A stretch of DNA of 64,000 bases from Aliiglaciecola sp. CAU 1673 (GCF_029223185.1 NZ_JARHUG010000013.1:79677-143676); one strand, 5' to 3'. Shown: positions 1 to 9,383, counted from the stretch's first letter. Notes: generated by a model from the letters alone, not told the origin. Made by a program: numbers and translations.

Positions 1-1
1 T

Positions 2-76
2 CCTCAGACGCAACCTGCCAATGCCGCCATGGGCAATGCGCTGGCCGAAGCCTTTGCAAAAGCCAAGAAGTCCTGA
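2..76 (+). CDS. C-terminal end of a Tex-like RNA-binding protein (partial)
   Basis: Only the last 24 codons are present. The frame runs in from the left edge and ends at a TGA at 74-76, with a tail rich in Ala and Lys (…MGNALAEAFAKAKKS). Such tails are typical of the transcription accessory protein Tex, and from memory tex lies near bioH, gntX and nfuA in related genomes such as Vibrio. A strong terminator follows at once, confirming a gene end. The identity rests on context and a short tail, so it is tentative. Confidence 0.45.
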   Translation, partial: PQTQPANAAMGNALAEAFAKAKKS

Positions 77-83
77 AAAGCAT

Positions 84-112
84 GAGGCCCCTGTAAAGGG
101 GCCTCTTTTTTT
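84..112 (+). terminator. Rho-independent terminator of the Tex-like gene
   Basis: A perfect 8-bp stem (GAGGCCCC paired with GGGGCCTC) with a 6-nt loop is followed by seven T residues. It begins 7 bp after the stop codon of the upstream partial gene and separates it from the convergent SprA-family gene. Confidence 0.9.
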
Positions 113-121
113 AAAACTGAC

Positions 122-1072
122 TTAAGCATTTTGTCTGAATGACGGCTCTGTCGGCTGAGATACCTGAGAATAAAATGCCGCAATACGTAAAGAGCGTGCA
201 GCAACCTCACTGTCCACTTGACGTCTGAATTCCGTTGCAGGAGTTTCAAGGCCTGCGGCCTGAGCAACAGGATCCTCTTCTTCTTTCAGGCTGCGGTTGG
301 GTGGCCTTACACCACCGTCAACAATATCATTAAGCGACGGCGCTTCAATGCCGTTACCTTGTTCTTGCTGCTCCTCATCGCCAGTCAAACGGCCAACCAC
401 TTCCCGGCTAGCCTCCTGACGCTCTGCACTGATTTCCTGGCGAGCTTCATTGGATTGTTGCTGAGCTTCGGCGGCAACCCTTAAATCCTGGCCAGAAGGC
501 TCGGCAGGAGCGAGTGCTGCCGCCCTGACCTGCTCCATCTTGCGCAGGGTCTGTTCAGGCGTTTTTTCCTCAGAGATATCGATGGAAACTTCGCCGCCAA
601 CCGCATATTGCTTGCCATCGGGCCCCAACTCGAACTCATACTGAGGCGAGCCTGCATACTGACCACCAACAGAGGCATGGGCTTGCTCGTGGGCTCTGAC
701 TTCGGCATCGCGGCGTTTTAACTGTTCGATTTCTTTCTTGTCGGCGGCCTGCTGCTGTTCTTGCTGGCGGCTCTCAGCATCTTGCTTACCAGCACTGGGA
801 TCTTCGCCATTGTCTTTGTTATTGGCTAGCTGACCATCCTGCTGTGCACCGTTAGGAGAGGGTTTTTCATAGGTGGTTGGCTGGGGAGGCTGACCGGGTG
901 TTTTTACGCGATCAGATTCAGAGCCCAATCCGGACTCACCTGCAGATTTGTCTGAGTTGGCGGGCTTAGGAACCGTTTCCCGAATAATATTGTCACGGCG
1001 AACCGATTCCGTGTTCACGTTTGCCGTGTTGAGTGGAATAGCAGTAAGAGCCGGTGAGACAATATTCATCAT
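122..1072 (-). CDS. SprA-family putative metalloprotease-like protein
   Basis: This 316-residue protein resembles the SprA-related family, often annotated as putative metalloprotease CJM1_0395 family. Residues 1-115 are low complexity, rich in Gln, Glu, Asn, Pro and Ser, and probably disordered. The conserved core follows and contains H128-E-Q-A-H132, an HExxH-type zinc motif, then [20 protein letters not shown] and a GGEVSIDIS segment. The rest is again Gln/Glu/Ala rich. There is no signal peptide or membrane segment. Two adjacent ATG codons (1072, 1069) could start it and no strong ribosome binding site decides. It lies 15 bp downstream of a flagellar-rod-like gene on the same strand, so the two are probably co-transcribed. 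Substrate and activity are unknown. Confidence 0.7.
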   Translation of the reverse strand: MMNIVSPALTAIPLNTANVNTESVRRDNIIRETVPKPANSDKSAGESGLGSESDRVKTPGQPPQPTTYEKPSPNGAQQDGQLANNKDNGEDPSAGKQDAESRQQEQQQAADKKEIEQLKRRDAEVRAHEQAHASVGGQYAGSPQYEFELGPDGKQYAVGGEVSIDISEEKTPEQTLRKMEQVRAAALAPAEPSGQDLRVAAEAQQQSNEARQEISAERQEASREVVGRLTGDEEQQEQGNGIEAPSLNDIVDGGVRPPNRSLKEEEDPVAQAAGLETPATEFRRQVDSEVAARSLRIAAFYSQVSQPTEPSFRQNA

Positions 1073-1087
1073 TTCGGGTAACCGTTT

Positions 1088-1363
1088 TTAGGCTGTCTCG
1101 TTAATTAAACGCCCCACCATCTCATTTGCCACTTCAACAACCCTGGCGTTAGCCTGAGCGTAAGTCAGGTTGGTACTCAAACCTACTACTTCAGTGGTCA
1201 AATTAGCAGCGTTGGATGGTGTGCCTTCACTTGATGCCGAAGCACTCAGTGGTTGCTGAGCGATATTAGCACTGTTTTGCGCGATCCCTTGCGAGGCTTT
1301 ATTCAGTCCCTGAACACCTGAATACACGGCTGAACTCATACTGGCATCTAACTGGATCGGCAT
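1088..1363 (-). CDS. Small flagellar rod/hook-like protein
   Basis: This 91-residue protein has the two ends of a flagellar axial protein joined by a short low-complexity linker. The N-terminal part (VQGLNKASQGIAQNSANIA) resembles the start of FlgB/FlgC/FlgE proteins, and the C-terminal part (ANARVVEVANEMVGRLINE) resembles their closing helix. The central domain of true rod proteins is missing. The ATG at 1363 is chosen because a GGGGAG sequence lies about 7 nt upstream. A TTG six bases earlier is also in frame but touches that site. The SprA-family gene follows closely. An export or scaffold role is inference. Confidence 0.6.
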   Translation of the reverse strand: MPIQLDASMSSAVYSGVQGLNKASQGIAQNSANIAQQPLSASASSEGTPSNAANLTTEVVGLSTNLTYAQANARVVEVANEMVGRLINETA

Positions 1364-1442
1364 GGACAACTCCCCTATATTACTTGGCTAATTATTAACC
1401 ATTTCCAGGTAATTTGAAATAGTGCACAGAGCGGTTTTTTCT

Positions 1443-2225
1443 CTACCCCACCACTTCTGACAGGAAACCGCTGAGCATATTGGTAAACGCCTGACCGTGA
1501 GACAAAAAAGGCGCATGAGACGCATTAGGGAAAAGCGCAGAACGGCTGGTAGGCAACAGCCGTTCCACCAGCTCAAGACTGGCCACCGGCACCAGACTGT
1601 CCAGCCGTCCATATATCCACAAATTTGGGCACTGAATTTTCTCTAATTGCTCTCGTAAGTCAGCTTGCTCCAGGATCGCCAGCCCTCCGGCAAGAGCCTC
1701 AGCAGCAGGCGCAGGCCTCGCATTGATTAAGGCGCGGATAGCCATGATTTGCTCTTTGGGACGTTCGGCCCCCATGGCCTGGATGGCCAAAAATCTGTCT
1801 ATGGTTTTTGCGGTGTCACCCCGTAGCTGACCGGCAAAAGCCTTTAATACGTCCGCCTTAATACCCGGCCAGTCTTGTTCCGACTGAAACTTTGGTGAAC
1901 TGGTGACACACACCAGCGCAGCGACCTTTTCGGGAAAATTTAAGGCCAGGGACTGTGCCACCAATCCTCCCAACGACCATCCGATTACTGCTGCCGGTTT
2001 GTGCATGGATGATGCTACCAGTTCGGTGACGCTCTCTAGGTCATAGGGCTCAGGGAAATGCCGGTAATTTTGTCCAAATCCTGGCAAATCTAATGTTGTT
2101 ACACGGTAAGAGTGACTAAGTGCTTCGGCGATATCCTTCCAGATTCCGCTATTCATGCCCCAGCCATGCAAAAAAAGGATATCGGGGCCTGTGCCGATGT
2201 ATTCGGATATCAGTTCTGTGCGCAT
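1443..2225 (-). CDS. bioH: Pimeloyl-[acyl-carrier protein] methyl ester esterase BioH
   Basis: BioH removes the methyl group from pimeloyl-ACP methyl ester, the step that releases pimeloyl-ACP to the biotin pathway. The 260-residue alpha/beta hydrolase matches the usual length (about 256 in E. coli). It has the oxyanion segment LFLHGWGMNSGIW (18-30), the nucleophile elbow GWSLGG with Ser84, an Asp in IYGRLDSLVP and a His in NASHAPFLSHG. The frame stays open 99 bases upstream of this start, but the ATG at 2225 fits the family N-terminus (MRTELISEY) and keeps the gene out of divergent gntX, 45 bp away. Confidence 0.9.
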   Translation of the reverse strand: MRTELISEYIGTGPDILFLHGWGMNSGIWKDIAEALSHSYRVTTLDLPGFGQNYRHFPEPYDLESVTELVASSMHKPAAVIGWSLGGLVAQSLALNFPEKVAALVCVTSSPKFQSEQDWPGIKADVLKAFAGQLRGDTAKTIDRFLAIQAMGAERPKEQIMAIRALINARPAPAAEALAGGLAILEQADLREQLEKIQCPNLWIYGRLDSLVPVASLELVERLLPTSRSALFPNASHAPFLSHGQAFTNMLSGFLSEVVG

Positions 2226-2270
2226 TTCATCTAGAGTTAGATAACAAGGACGCACAGTGTAGAGGCATTT

Positions 2271-2960
2271 ATGACAAGTGCAACTCGATGGCTGACGGGA
2301 ATACAAGCGCTGCTTCCCTGGCAAAGTTGCCTGCTCTGTGGGCTAAACAGCAACACCTTACTATGTGAAACATGCCAAGCCGATTTGCCACTGCTGGATT
2401 GGCATACCCACCCAAGAAATCTGCTGAACTGGCCCAAGGCCACCAAGGCGCTTGGCAAGGTCCAGTTTGATAGTCTCCTTACCTGCAGCTTCTATCAATG
2501 GCCGATGGACCATTTACTTACCGGCCTTAAATTTTCACAACGCCTGACTAACGCTAAAGCACTGGCCGGGTTGTTTTACCAGCATTGTCTGGCCGACAGA
2601 ACAGAGCTTCCCGAGATAATAGTCCCCGTGCCCCTGCATAGTACGCGTTATCAACAACGCAAATATAATCAGGCCGCGGAAATGGCGAAGTATATCGCTG
2701 CATTGAGCAGTGTATCTCTGGAAACGGGTATTTGCAGACGTCGATTGGCCACTGTGGCGCAAACAGAGTTAAGTGGCCCGCAAAGACGCCAGAATCTAAA
2801 GAATGCCTTTGAAGCATCCCGCCCACCAGAGCATAAGCGGATTGCTATTTTCGACGATATTGTTACCACCGGGGCCACTGTTAACAGTCTTTGCAGGACA
2901 CTGAAAAAGGCCAATCCTGACTTATCTGTTGAGGTATGGTGCATCGCCCTCAGTCTCTGA
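2271..2960 (+). CDS. gntX: ComF/GntX-family phosphoribosyltransferase-like protein
   Basis: This 229-residue protein belongs to the ComF/GntX family, which is linked to DNA uptake and use. A zinc ribbon is formed by Cys20, Cys23, Cys32 and Cys35. The C-terminal half is a type I phosphoribosyltransferase fold with the PRPP-loop motif IAIFDDIVTTGAT. The basic segment YQQRKYNQA is typical. Length agrees with E. coli GntX (227). It is divergent from bioH, the same arrangement as in enterics and Vibrio. Its biochemical reaction is not established. Confidence 0.88.
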   Translation: MTSATRWLTGIQALLPWQSCLLCGLNSNTLLCETCQADLPLLDWHTHPRNLLNWPKATKALGKVQFDSLLTCSFYQWPMDHLLTGLKFSQRLTNAKALAGLFYQHCLADRTELPEIIVPVPLHSTRYQQRKYNQAAEMAKYIAALSSVSLETGICRRRLATVAQTELSGPQRRQNLKNAFEASRPPEHKRIAIFDDIVTTGATVNSLCRTLKKANPDLSVEVWCIALSL

Positions 2961-2964
2961 GCGA

Positions 2965-5523
2965 CTAGCCTTCAGCGTCGATAAAGGATGCCAGATACAA
3001 GGCGTTGCTTAACACTCTACTGGTGCCATACCAATAACCACGGAAATTAAGATTGTCGACCACAGCGATCACTTTGCCTTTGCCCACATTGTGCGCCACC
3101 ACATTGGCGCTGCTGGCAATCAGTCGCTGTATTTCCTCACTGGCATAGCCCGCCTTTAAGGGGGCCCTGGTATAACGGGACGGTGCAACAAAGGGCCGGT
3201 TGGGCATACGCATAATCAGGTTACTATCCCGCAAATAACTGAGTGTGGGCTCGCGGTAGCCAAAGAACAGAGGATGACTTAGGTCCAATTCTGCCTCAAA
3301 GACTGCTCCGGCCACATCTTGCCTGGATTTGAGATTTTCCTTATCAGCATAAATAAGGTTGTTGAAGTCAAATGCGCTGTTGATATCCTCTTTGGACAGG
3401 AAGTTGGCTTTAAGCCAGTCTTTGTCTGCGGCAAATTTGGCGGCGCGTTTTTGGGCAATCAGCACACCGCCAGCGTTTATCCATTGTTCCAGGCTTTTGC
3501 TGATCTGCTCAGATATACTTTTATAGTTGCCATCAACCATAATCACATGGCTATATTGGCTGAGATCGATCTTAGCGAGCCGCTCCACTTCCACCAAGCT
3601 GGCCGCAATACCCAATCGTAAATCCAAGGCATGCCACACTTCTCCCAATTCATATTGAGAAGTACTTTCGCCACCAACCAACAGTACTTTAGGGGCCTTG
3701 GCCATCAGCATCTTTCGGCTGCCCAAGTCACTGCCTTGCTCAGTCAATCCAGTCACCACAGACCAAACAGGGATCCCTAGTGTTCGGGCTTGTCTGTCTA
3801 TTATCTCTACCCAATCTCCAGGCTGCTTTAACCCTTTAGGCAGTATGATAGCGCCAGGCTTAAGGCTGACATTGCCTTGAGTAGTCTGGGCAGAGAATCC
3901 TGTGGACGCTATCTTTGCCTGAACCCCCTCATCCAACAGGGCTTTGAGCAACCGCGGCGCTTGGCTGTCCTGCCAGGAAAACACATAAGCATAAGCATTT
4001 TGCTGCAGGGTTAATGGCGTTTGCATGAAGCCAGGTACAGTGTCGGTTAGTGGCAGCTTGCGCCAAAACCGGCGCTCAACAGGCGCATAATCAATATTAA
4101 ATGCCAAGGGTAAATTCCAGTTGGAAACATCGTAGAAGGTATTGTCTTCAAAACTGGTGCGGGTCGAGAAAATGGACTTGATCAGCCGGTAGTTGGGCTG
4201 CTCGAGAGGAATAAAAATACTGTTTTGCGCCAGGAAAGTTTTACCCTCGCGCTCCATATCTTTACTTAGCCCCTTTATTTCGATTTGATGCTGTTTGAGG
4301 ATAGCCAGCAGCGCCCGCATGCGGCTCATATCCTCTGCTTCAGTCAAAAGATATCCCGCCACCTCGTCTTCCCGGGCCAGTTTCAAGGTATCTTGAGCAA
4401 ATTCCTGCTGATAGCGCTTTAAAGCCGATGCATTTTCCAGTGCGCCTTCCAGGGTGGACAAGGATGTAAGCACCTGATTTTGAACAGTGTCAGGAAAGGC
4501 CAGAGGACCATGCACCGAATCCTGCAAATGCCCACGACTACTGGCCTGCTCAAACAGGATGCCGACACTGCCGAGGGCATCAGGATAGGTAGAACCTTTA
4601 CCGTAATAAAAATCATCAAAGCCTTCCTCGGTAAAATACAGCTGACCGGTTTTATCGAAGGCCGCCGCATGGAATTTGGCCAGGCTGTTGGTCAAGGTCA
4701 CATTAGCATCAGGGGTCCAGGGATTTTTACGCGACGGCACGCCGGGCTGGAAGAAGTAGGTGCTGTCAGTGCCCATCTCGTGAAAGTCGGCCATGACGTT
4801 GGGGCGCCATTGGTGAAATTGAGCAATTCTGGCCCTTGATTCCGGGTGTGTCAGTAACAGCCAATCGCGATTCAGATCGAACCAATAGTGATTGGTACGC
4901 GCACCAGGCCAAGCCTGTACATGCTCGCGATGGACCTTGTCGGCAACCAGATTTTGCCCTTTATGCATATTGGCCCATTGGGCAAAACGTGAGAGTCCGT
5001 CTGGATTCAGTGAGGGATCTATCAGAACAATTGCCTTCTCCAATAAAGCTTCCACTTCCTTGCCTTGGGCGGCGGCCAAATAATAAGCCACCAACATGGA
5101 TGCATTAGCACCTGAAGGCTCATCGCCATGTACGCTGTAACCTAACCAGATGACTAACGGAGCATCTTCAACATCACCTTCCACCAGACCCTGCAGATGC
5201 TTTTCTTTCAACCCATCCAGGCGCTGTTGGTTGGCTTTGCTGGTAAACTTCAGCATCAACAAAGGCCGTTGCTCATGGGTTCTGCCAATTTCGTCGATAG
5301 ATACACGAGGTGAGCTTTTTGCCAAAAGGGTCATATAGTGCACCAGCTGGTCATGGCGCACATGCCATTGGCCAACCGGGTAACCCAGCACCGACTCAGG
5401 CGTAGGGACAGTAGCATCAAAGGTTAAACCCTTTGGCAGATAATCACTGGCTTTGCTGGGCTGGCCTTGAGCAAGCATGCTGCAGAAAAGGCAAAATATG
5501 ACTAACTGATGCCAAAGCTTCAT
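2965..5523 (-). CDS. Secreted M14-family zinc carboxypeptidase-like metallopeptidase
   Basis: This 852-residue exported peptidase starts with a signal peptide (residues 1-20; basic start, hydrophobic core, MLAQG end). The N-terminal third is an M14 catalytic domain. Zinc ligands are His132 and Glu135 in the motif HGDEPSG and His248 in VMADFHEMG. NPDG (173-176) and the substrate-binding region FDLNRDW around Arg219 are also present. The last 500 residues look like extra domains, including a class I glutamine-amidotransferase-like fold, which I infer only weakly from VIMVDGNYK and GGVLIAQK. It is convergent with gntX, four bases apart. The role is probably digestion of extracellular peptides; the substrate is not predictable. 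Confidence 0.85.
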   Translation of the reverse strand: MKLWHQLVIFCLFCSMLAQGQPSKASDYLPKGLTFDATVPTPESVLGYPVGQWHVRHDQLVHYMTLLAKSSPRVSIDEIGRTHEQRPLLMLKFTSKANQQRLDGLKEKHLQGLVEGDVEDAPLVIWLGYSVHGDEPSGANASMLVAYYLAAAQGKEVEALLEKAIVLIDPSLNPDGLSRFAQWANMHKGQNLVADKVHREHVQAWPGARTNHYWFDLNRDWLLLTHPESRARIAQFHQWRPNVMADFHEMGTDSTYFFQPGVPSRKNPWTPDANVTLTNSLAKFHAAAFDKTGQLYFTEEGFDDFYYGKGSTYPDALGSVGILFEQASSRGHLQDSVHGPLAFPDTVQNQVLTSLSTLEGALENASALKRYQQEFAQDTLKLAREDEVAGYLLTEAEDMSRMRALLAILKQHQIEIKGLSKDMEREGKTFLAQNSIFIPLEQPNYRLIKSIFSTRTSFEDNTFYDVSNWNLPLAFNIDYAPVERRFWRKLPLTDTVPGFMQTPLTLQQNAYAYVFSWQDSQAPRLLKALLDEGVQAKIASTGFSAQTTQGNVSLKPGAIILPKGLKQPGDWVEIIDRQARTLGIPVWSVVTGLTEQGSDLGSRKMLMAKAPKVLLVGGESTSQYELGEVWHALDLRLGIAASLVEVERLAKIDLSQYSHVIMVDGNYKSISEQISKSLEQWINAGGVLIAQKRAAKFAADKDWLKANFLSKEDINSAFDFNNLIYADKENLKSRQDVAGAVFEAELDLSHPLFFGYREPTLSYLRDSNLIMRMPNRPFVAPSRYTRAPLKAGYASEEIQRLIASSANVVAHNVGKGKVIAVVDNLNFRGYWYGTSRVLSNALYLASFIDAEG

Positions 5524-5638
5524 CTTCAGACCCTTGTTTTACTTGATGATTTGCAGAAATTAACAGGTTAAGGATAACCATACCAGCCAAGCCCACGGGA
5601 TTTCCTCTTCAGAATGAACGAATGCGGACTCAAATCAC

Positions 5639-5663
5639 TTACCCGAGTGTTTTACTCAAGTAA
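5639..5663 (+). promoter_or_regulatory. Candidate IscR type 1 operator upstream of nfuA
   Basis: An imperfect dyad with arms TTACCCGAGT and ACTCAAGTAA is separated by GTTTT. Compared base by base with the E. coli IscR type 1 consensus (ATASYYGACT, five bases, AGTCRRSTAT) it agrees at 21 of 25 positions. It lies 44 bp before the nfuA start. E. coli nfuA belongs to the IscR regulon, so iron-sulfur-responsive repression is likely here too. A separate perfect palindrome, TGTTATCATAACA, sits at 5668-5680 and is unassigned. Confidence 0.65.
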
Positions 5664-5707
5664 TATTTGTTATCATAACAGCTAAGGCATAATGCATGAG
5701 AGCATCC

Positions 5708-6283
5708 ATGATCGTTATTACTGAACCTGCACAAGCGCACTTTAAAAAGCTATTGGAAAAACAAGCGCCACAAACCAATATTCGGGTATTCGTGGTGAAT
5801 CCTGGCACCTCCACCGCTGAGTGTGGCGTTTCTTACTGCCCAGCCGACGCAGTGGAAGATTCAGATATCAGTCTAGATTTCGACGGATTCAATGCCATCG
5901 TCGATCAAGAGAGCGCTCCCTATTTAGCAGAGGCGGTGATTGATTTCGTTACTGATCAAATGGGCTCCCAGCTGACCCTAAAGGCTCCCAATGCCAAAGT
6001 AAAAAAAGTATCAGACGATGCTCCTTTGGTGGAAAGGGTGAACTATATGATTGAGTCTGAAATTAATCCTCAATTGGCCAATCATGGCGGTAAAGTGATG
6101 CTGGTTGAGATCACCGAAGAGGGCAAAGCCATACTGCAGTTTGGCGGTGGTTGTAACGGCTGCTCTATGGTGGACGTGACCCTTAAAGAGGGTATTGAAA
6201 AGCAGATGATGGAGCAATTTCCAGAGCTAACCGGCGTCAAGGATGCGACAGAGCACCAAGCCGGAGAACACTCCTACTACTAA
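5708..6283 (+). CDS. nfuA: Fe-S cluster carrier protein NfuA
   Basis: NfuA receives a [4Fe-4S] cluster and hands it to target enzymes. The protein has an N-terminal degenerate A-type domain (residues 1-95) and a C-terminal Nfu domain with Cys149 and Cys152 in GGGCNGCSM, which bind the cluster between two subunits. The end [10 protein letters not shown] matches E. coli. The ATG at 5708 gives 191 residues, exactly the E. coli length, and has GAGAG about 7 nt upstream; an ATG at 5696 would add four residues. An IscR-like site precedes it. Confidence 0.95.
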   Translation: MIVITEPAQAHFKKLLEKQAPQTNIRVFVVNPGTSTAECGVSYCPADAVEDSDISLDFDGFNAIVDQESAPYLAEAVIDFVTDQMGSQLTLKAPNAKVKKVSDDAPLVERVNYMIESEINPQLANHGGKVMLVEITEEGKAILQFGGGCNGCSMVDVTLKEGIEKQMMEQFPELTGVKDATEHQAGEHSYY

Positions 6284-6302
6284 TTTTAACAAGCAGTGCC
6301 TT

Positions 6303-7685
6303 CTATACCAGCAGGCGCTGCTGCCTCACTCTCCTGAAAAGATCGGCTCCCAGGGTTACACCACGACTCAGTAAGAAGCCCAGAAACGCCAGCCATAAGC
6401 CATGATTTCCCCAGCCAGACAGGCTCCACCAGACAGGGAAGAATACTCCCAAGCTACTGATTAACATGCTATTTCGCATAGCCTTGCCCTGAGTTAAGCC
6501 AATGTAGACGCCATCCAGTAAAAAGCACCAATGTGCAATTAGCGGCAATATCCAAATATAAGGCAGGTATGCATCAGCGAGTCGCCTTAGCGACTCAAGA
6601 TCGGTAAGAAGAGTGATAATCTGTTTGCCGAAGAGTATAAATATCAGGCAGTAGAGCATGGCCAAGACCAGAGACCAAAAAAGCCCCCGCGAAATACGCA
6701 TGACCAGTAGCGTCCCATCGCCCCGCCCCTTGCTCTCACCACAAAGTGCTTCCACAGCGTAAGCGATACCATCCAGTCCCAGAGCCAAAATCACAAAGAA
6801 CTGCATCAGTACTGCATTCAAAGCAACAGTCTCTTCGCCCAGCCTTGCACCTTGAAACACCATGAAGGCCAGCGTGATTTGCAGTGCCAGGTTGCGCATC
6901 AAAATATCGACATTAAGCGCCAGTACGCTGCGGTAATTCTTAATTCTAAACCAGGCGCGTTGGGGCTTTTGCCCATTTAGTCTTCGCAGGGTTAGCCACA
7001 GCCCGGCTATAAAAATACCCCATTCAGCACAAACGGTGGCTGCTGCAACGCCTTTTACGCCCCATCCCAGACCCAACACCAACAGCAAACTTAATCCCGC
7101 ATTTAGTAGATTGGCCAGGATCTGAATGGTCATCACCGTACGTGCGGCCTGCTGACCAATCAGCCAGCCCATCAACATTAGATTTGCCAGGGCTGCTGGC
7201 GCCCCCCACAGCCTTACACTGAGGTAGTCGTCGATCACGGGGGCGCTTTGCGCGGTAGCATCGGAAAAGGCGATGGCGGTAATGATTAACAAGGGGGCCG
7301 CCACTATCAGTAACATTCCTAGCAGTAGCGCAGGCGCTAACAGCTGATACATGCTTTTGGCCGCTGCCTGCTTATCGCCTCTGCCCAGCGCCTGCGCGCT
7401 CAAACCGGTCGCCGACATACGCAGAAATCCGCAAAGCCAATACAATTGACTGACCAGCATGGATGCCACAGCCGTGCCTGCCAGAAAATGCACACCCTGC
7501 ATATGACCCACAATGGCGGTATCAACCATGCCCAATAACGGGTTACTAAGATTGCTTAACACCATAGGGAATGCGATAGCCAAAATGCGCTTGTTTTCAT
7601 GGCGCTCCAGCAATGCACTGAAAAAGGAGTTGCGTGGTTTAATGGACAAGCTACTCTCTGTGGTCTTTGATTTCTCTATGCGCAA
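6303..7685 (-). CDS. MATE-family multidrug/cation efflux protein (DinF type)
   Basis: This inner-membrane antiporter has up to 460 residues and about twelve transmembrane segments. The opening IAFPMVLSNLSNPLLGMVDT and the following IVGHMQGVHFLAG match the DinF branch of the MATE superfamily, which exports drugs or other organic cations using an ion gradient. No ATG lies near the expected N-terminus. The longest start is a TTG at 7685; another TTG at 7649 has AGAGAG four bases upstream and is at least as likely. In E. coli dinF follows lexA; here it is about 10 kb from lexA and no SOS box was seen before it. It is convergent with nfuA. Confidence 0.85.
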   Translation of the reverse strand: MRIEKSKTTESSLSIKPRNSFFSALLERHENKRILAIAFPMVLSNLSNPLLGMVDTAIVGHMQGVHFLAGTAVASMLVSQLYWLCGFLRMSATGLSAQALGRGDKQAAAKSMYQLLAPALLLGMLLIVAAPLLIITAIAFSDATAQSAPVIDDYLSVRLWGAPAALANLMLMGWLIGQQAARTVMTIQILANLLNAGLSLLLVLGLGWGVKGVAAATVCAEWGIFIAGLWLTLRRLNGQKPQRAWFRIKNYRSVLALNVDILMRNLALQITLAFMVFQGARLGEETVALNAVLMQFFVILALGLDGIAYAVEALCGESKGRGDGTLLVMRISRGLFWSLVLAMLYCLIFILFGKQIITLLTDLESLRRLADAYLPYIWILPLIAHWCFLLDGVYIGLTQGKAMRNSMLISSLGVFFPVWWSLSGWGNHGLWLAFLGFLLSRGVTLGADLFRRVRQQRLLV

Positions 7686-7692
7686 GGCTCTT

Positions 7693-8748
7693 ATGCTCAG
7701 GCTTAAAATTCAACTGTTGCTTTGCTTGTTTTTGGTATCGACAGCAAGCGCTACAGCATTGGACAGGCATGGTGTCATCCTGATGTATCATCATGTCAGT
7801 AGCAGCACACCGGCATCCACCTCAGTAAGCGTGGCGCAATTTGAGGAACATATGGCCTATGTGGCCAAGCATCATCAGGTGATCCCCTTACCCGACATGG
7901 TCTCTAAATTGCAGAAAGACCAACCATTGGGCGATAAAGCCATTGCCATCACTTTTGACGATGGCTTCGACAATATTTTCGAAAATGCACATCCAATTCT
8001 TAAGCGCTACGGCTTTAACTACACCGTCTTTATTAACCCGGCGCTGATCGGCAAGCAGCCACAGCAGTTGACCTGGGATCAGGTAAAAGCCATGGCAAAA
8101 GAAGGCGTGTGGTTTGCTAATCATAGCGACAAGCACGATCACTTGCTTACCCGTCACCCCGGACAAAGTGACAAAGCCTGGCTGGAAGCGGTGATCCAAG
8201 ATATACAAAGTGCCGAAACCCGACTTGAACAAGAATTAGGCTACAGTCTTAAATATCTGGCCTATCCCTTTGGCGAATATAATCAGACGCTGGCGAAAAG
8301 TCTTACAGAACACGGTTACGTGGCGTTTGGCCAACATTCTGGTGCCGTCGCCCCACATAGCGATTTTGGTGCCCTGCCCCGCTATCCTGCTGCCGGCATT
8401 TACGCCAATTTGAGCAGCCTTAAGGTGAAGCTCAATACCCTTGCCATGCCGGTACTTTATGCCCCTTTAAATCCTGAACTAAGTTATGCCAACCGACAGC
8501 CACAATGGACCACCAAAATCGATACCACCGATATCAATCCTAAGCAGCTGCAGTGTTATTTTAAAGGAGAACCCATAGCGTTACGGTGGGAAACGGCCGA
8601 CGTGTTCAGCCTTAAGGCAGACAAGCCGCTTAACCCCGGTAGGGCAAGGTTTAACTGTACCGCCCCAAACCGTCAGGATCCCAGCCGCTATTACTGGTAT
8701 TCACAGGCGTTTTTTGTACCAACGGCAGAAGGAAAGTGGCTCGATTAA
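7693..8748 (+). CDS. Exported polysaccharide deacetylase family protein
   Basis: This 351-residue protein has a signal peptide (residues 1-22) and a NodB-type deacetylase domain. Motif 1 is AITFDDGFD with Asp89 and Asp90; motif 2 is the metal-binding NHSDKHDH with His144 and His148; YPFGEYN follows further on. Such enzymes remove N- or O-acetyl groups from cell-surface or exported polysaccharides. A Cys-containing C-terminal extension of about 90 residues (QLQCYFKGE to RFNCTAPN) is unassigned. The ATG at 7693 has AAGG five bases upstream; an ATG at 7678 lacks such a site. The start overlaps or abuts the divergent MATE gene, so promoters must lie inside each other's coding region. Confidence 0.85.
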   Translation: MLRLKIQLLLCLFLVSTASATALDRHGVILMYHHVSSSTPASTSVSVAQFEEHMAYVAKHHQVIPLPDMVSKLQKDQPLGDKAIAITFDDGFDNIFENAHPILKRYGFNYTVFINPALIGKQPQQLTWDQVKAMAKEGVWFANHSDKHDHLLTRHPGQSDKAWLEAVIQDIQSAETRLEQELGYSLKYLAYPFGEYNQTLAKSLTEHGYVAFGQHSGAVAPHSDFGALPRYPAAGIYANLSSLKVKLNTLAMPVLYAPLNPELSYANRQPQWTTKIDTTDINPKQLQCYFKGEPIALRWETADVFSLKADKPLNPGRARFNCTAPNRQDPSRYYWYSQAFFVPTAEGKWLD

Positions 8749-9383
8749 TCAGCCATTCTCATCACAATGGGCATATCGGCCAGAATATGGTCGGCATCGA
8801 CTATCGCCATCTGTCCTGGTATCAGCTCAGGTTTAAAACGCCCCAAGACCCTGGCTTCGGGGTCGATTATCACCACTGAAGAACTGTGATCCACCAGGTA
8901 ATCAGGGGTCTCTGTGCTTCCGGCAATGGCATACATCATGCCCAGGCTACGCACAAAGGGAAATAACTGGACATGCTCACCAGTGGCAGCAATAAAATCA
9001 GGATTGAAAAACTGCACATACTCATTCAGGCGCGCTGGGGTATCACGGTTGGGGTCGACCGATAAAAATAATATCTGCAGTGGAGAGTCCGTCGGCAAAG
9101 CCTTCAGCTCAGGATAGACACGTTTAAGCTCCGCCAGGGTGGTAGGGCAGATATCGGGGCAATAGGTATAGCCGGTAAAGGCCAGCGTCCAATGTCCTTT
9201 CAGCGCTTCCAAGGTTACCGCCTTGCCATGTTGGTCAACCAACTCAAAAGGCGGAATGTCTCGCGCCTGCGGGTAAAGCTGAGCATGCTGTGGTGTTTTT
9301 GGGGGCGCAATCAGCAGCGAGAGACCTATTCCTCCGAGCAGCGCCAAGGCCACCAAAACGCCCCATAAAAATCGACTACTCAT
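8745..9383 (-). CDS. SCO1/SenC family copper chaperone for cytochrome c oxidase
   Basis: This 212-residue membrane-anchored thioredoxin-fold protein helps build the CuA site of oxidase subunit II. One N-terminal membrane anchor spans residues 5-26. The copper ligands are Cys75 and Cys79 in YCPDICP and His166 in LVDHSSS. It is the last gene of the assembly run surf1-(CxxxC protein)-ctaA-cyoE-sco; its ATG overlaps the cyoE stop by four bases, indicating translational coupling. Its stop overlaps the convergent deacetylase by four bases. Confidence 0.93.
   Translation of the reverse strand: MSSRFLWGVLVALALLGGIGLSLLIAPPKTPQHAQLYPQARDIPPFELVDQHGKAVTLEALKGHWTLAFTGYTYCPDICPTTLAELKRVYPELKALPTDSPLQILFLSVDPNRDTPARLNEYVQFFNPDFIAATGEHVQLFPFVRSLGMMYAIAGSTETPDYLVDHSSSVVIIDPEARVLGRFKPELIPGQMAIVDADHILADMPIVMRMAD

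Noticed and set aside
2226..2324. N-terminal extension of BioH
   Set aside because: It would run into the divergent gntX gene, and the extra residues are unlike any BioH.
5668..5680. Zur operator near nfuA
   Set aside because: The half sites TGTTAT and ATAACA resemble Zur sites, but the spacing is two bases too short for the known consensus.
7686..7760. SOS box before the DinF-type MATE gene
   Set aside because: No CTG-N10-CAG site was found upstream, unlike the lexA-dinF linkage in E. coli.
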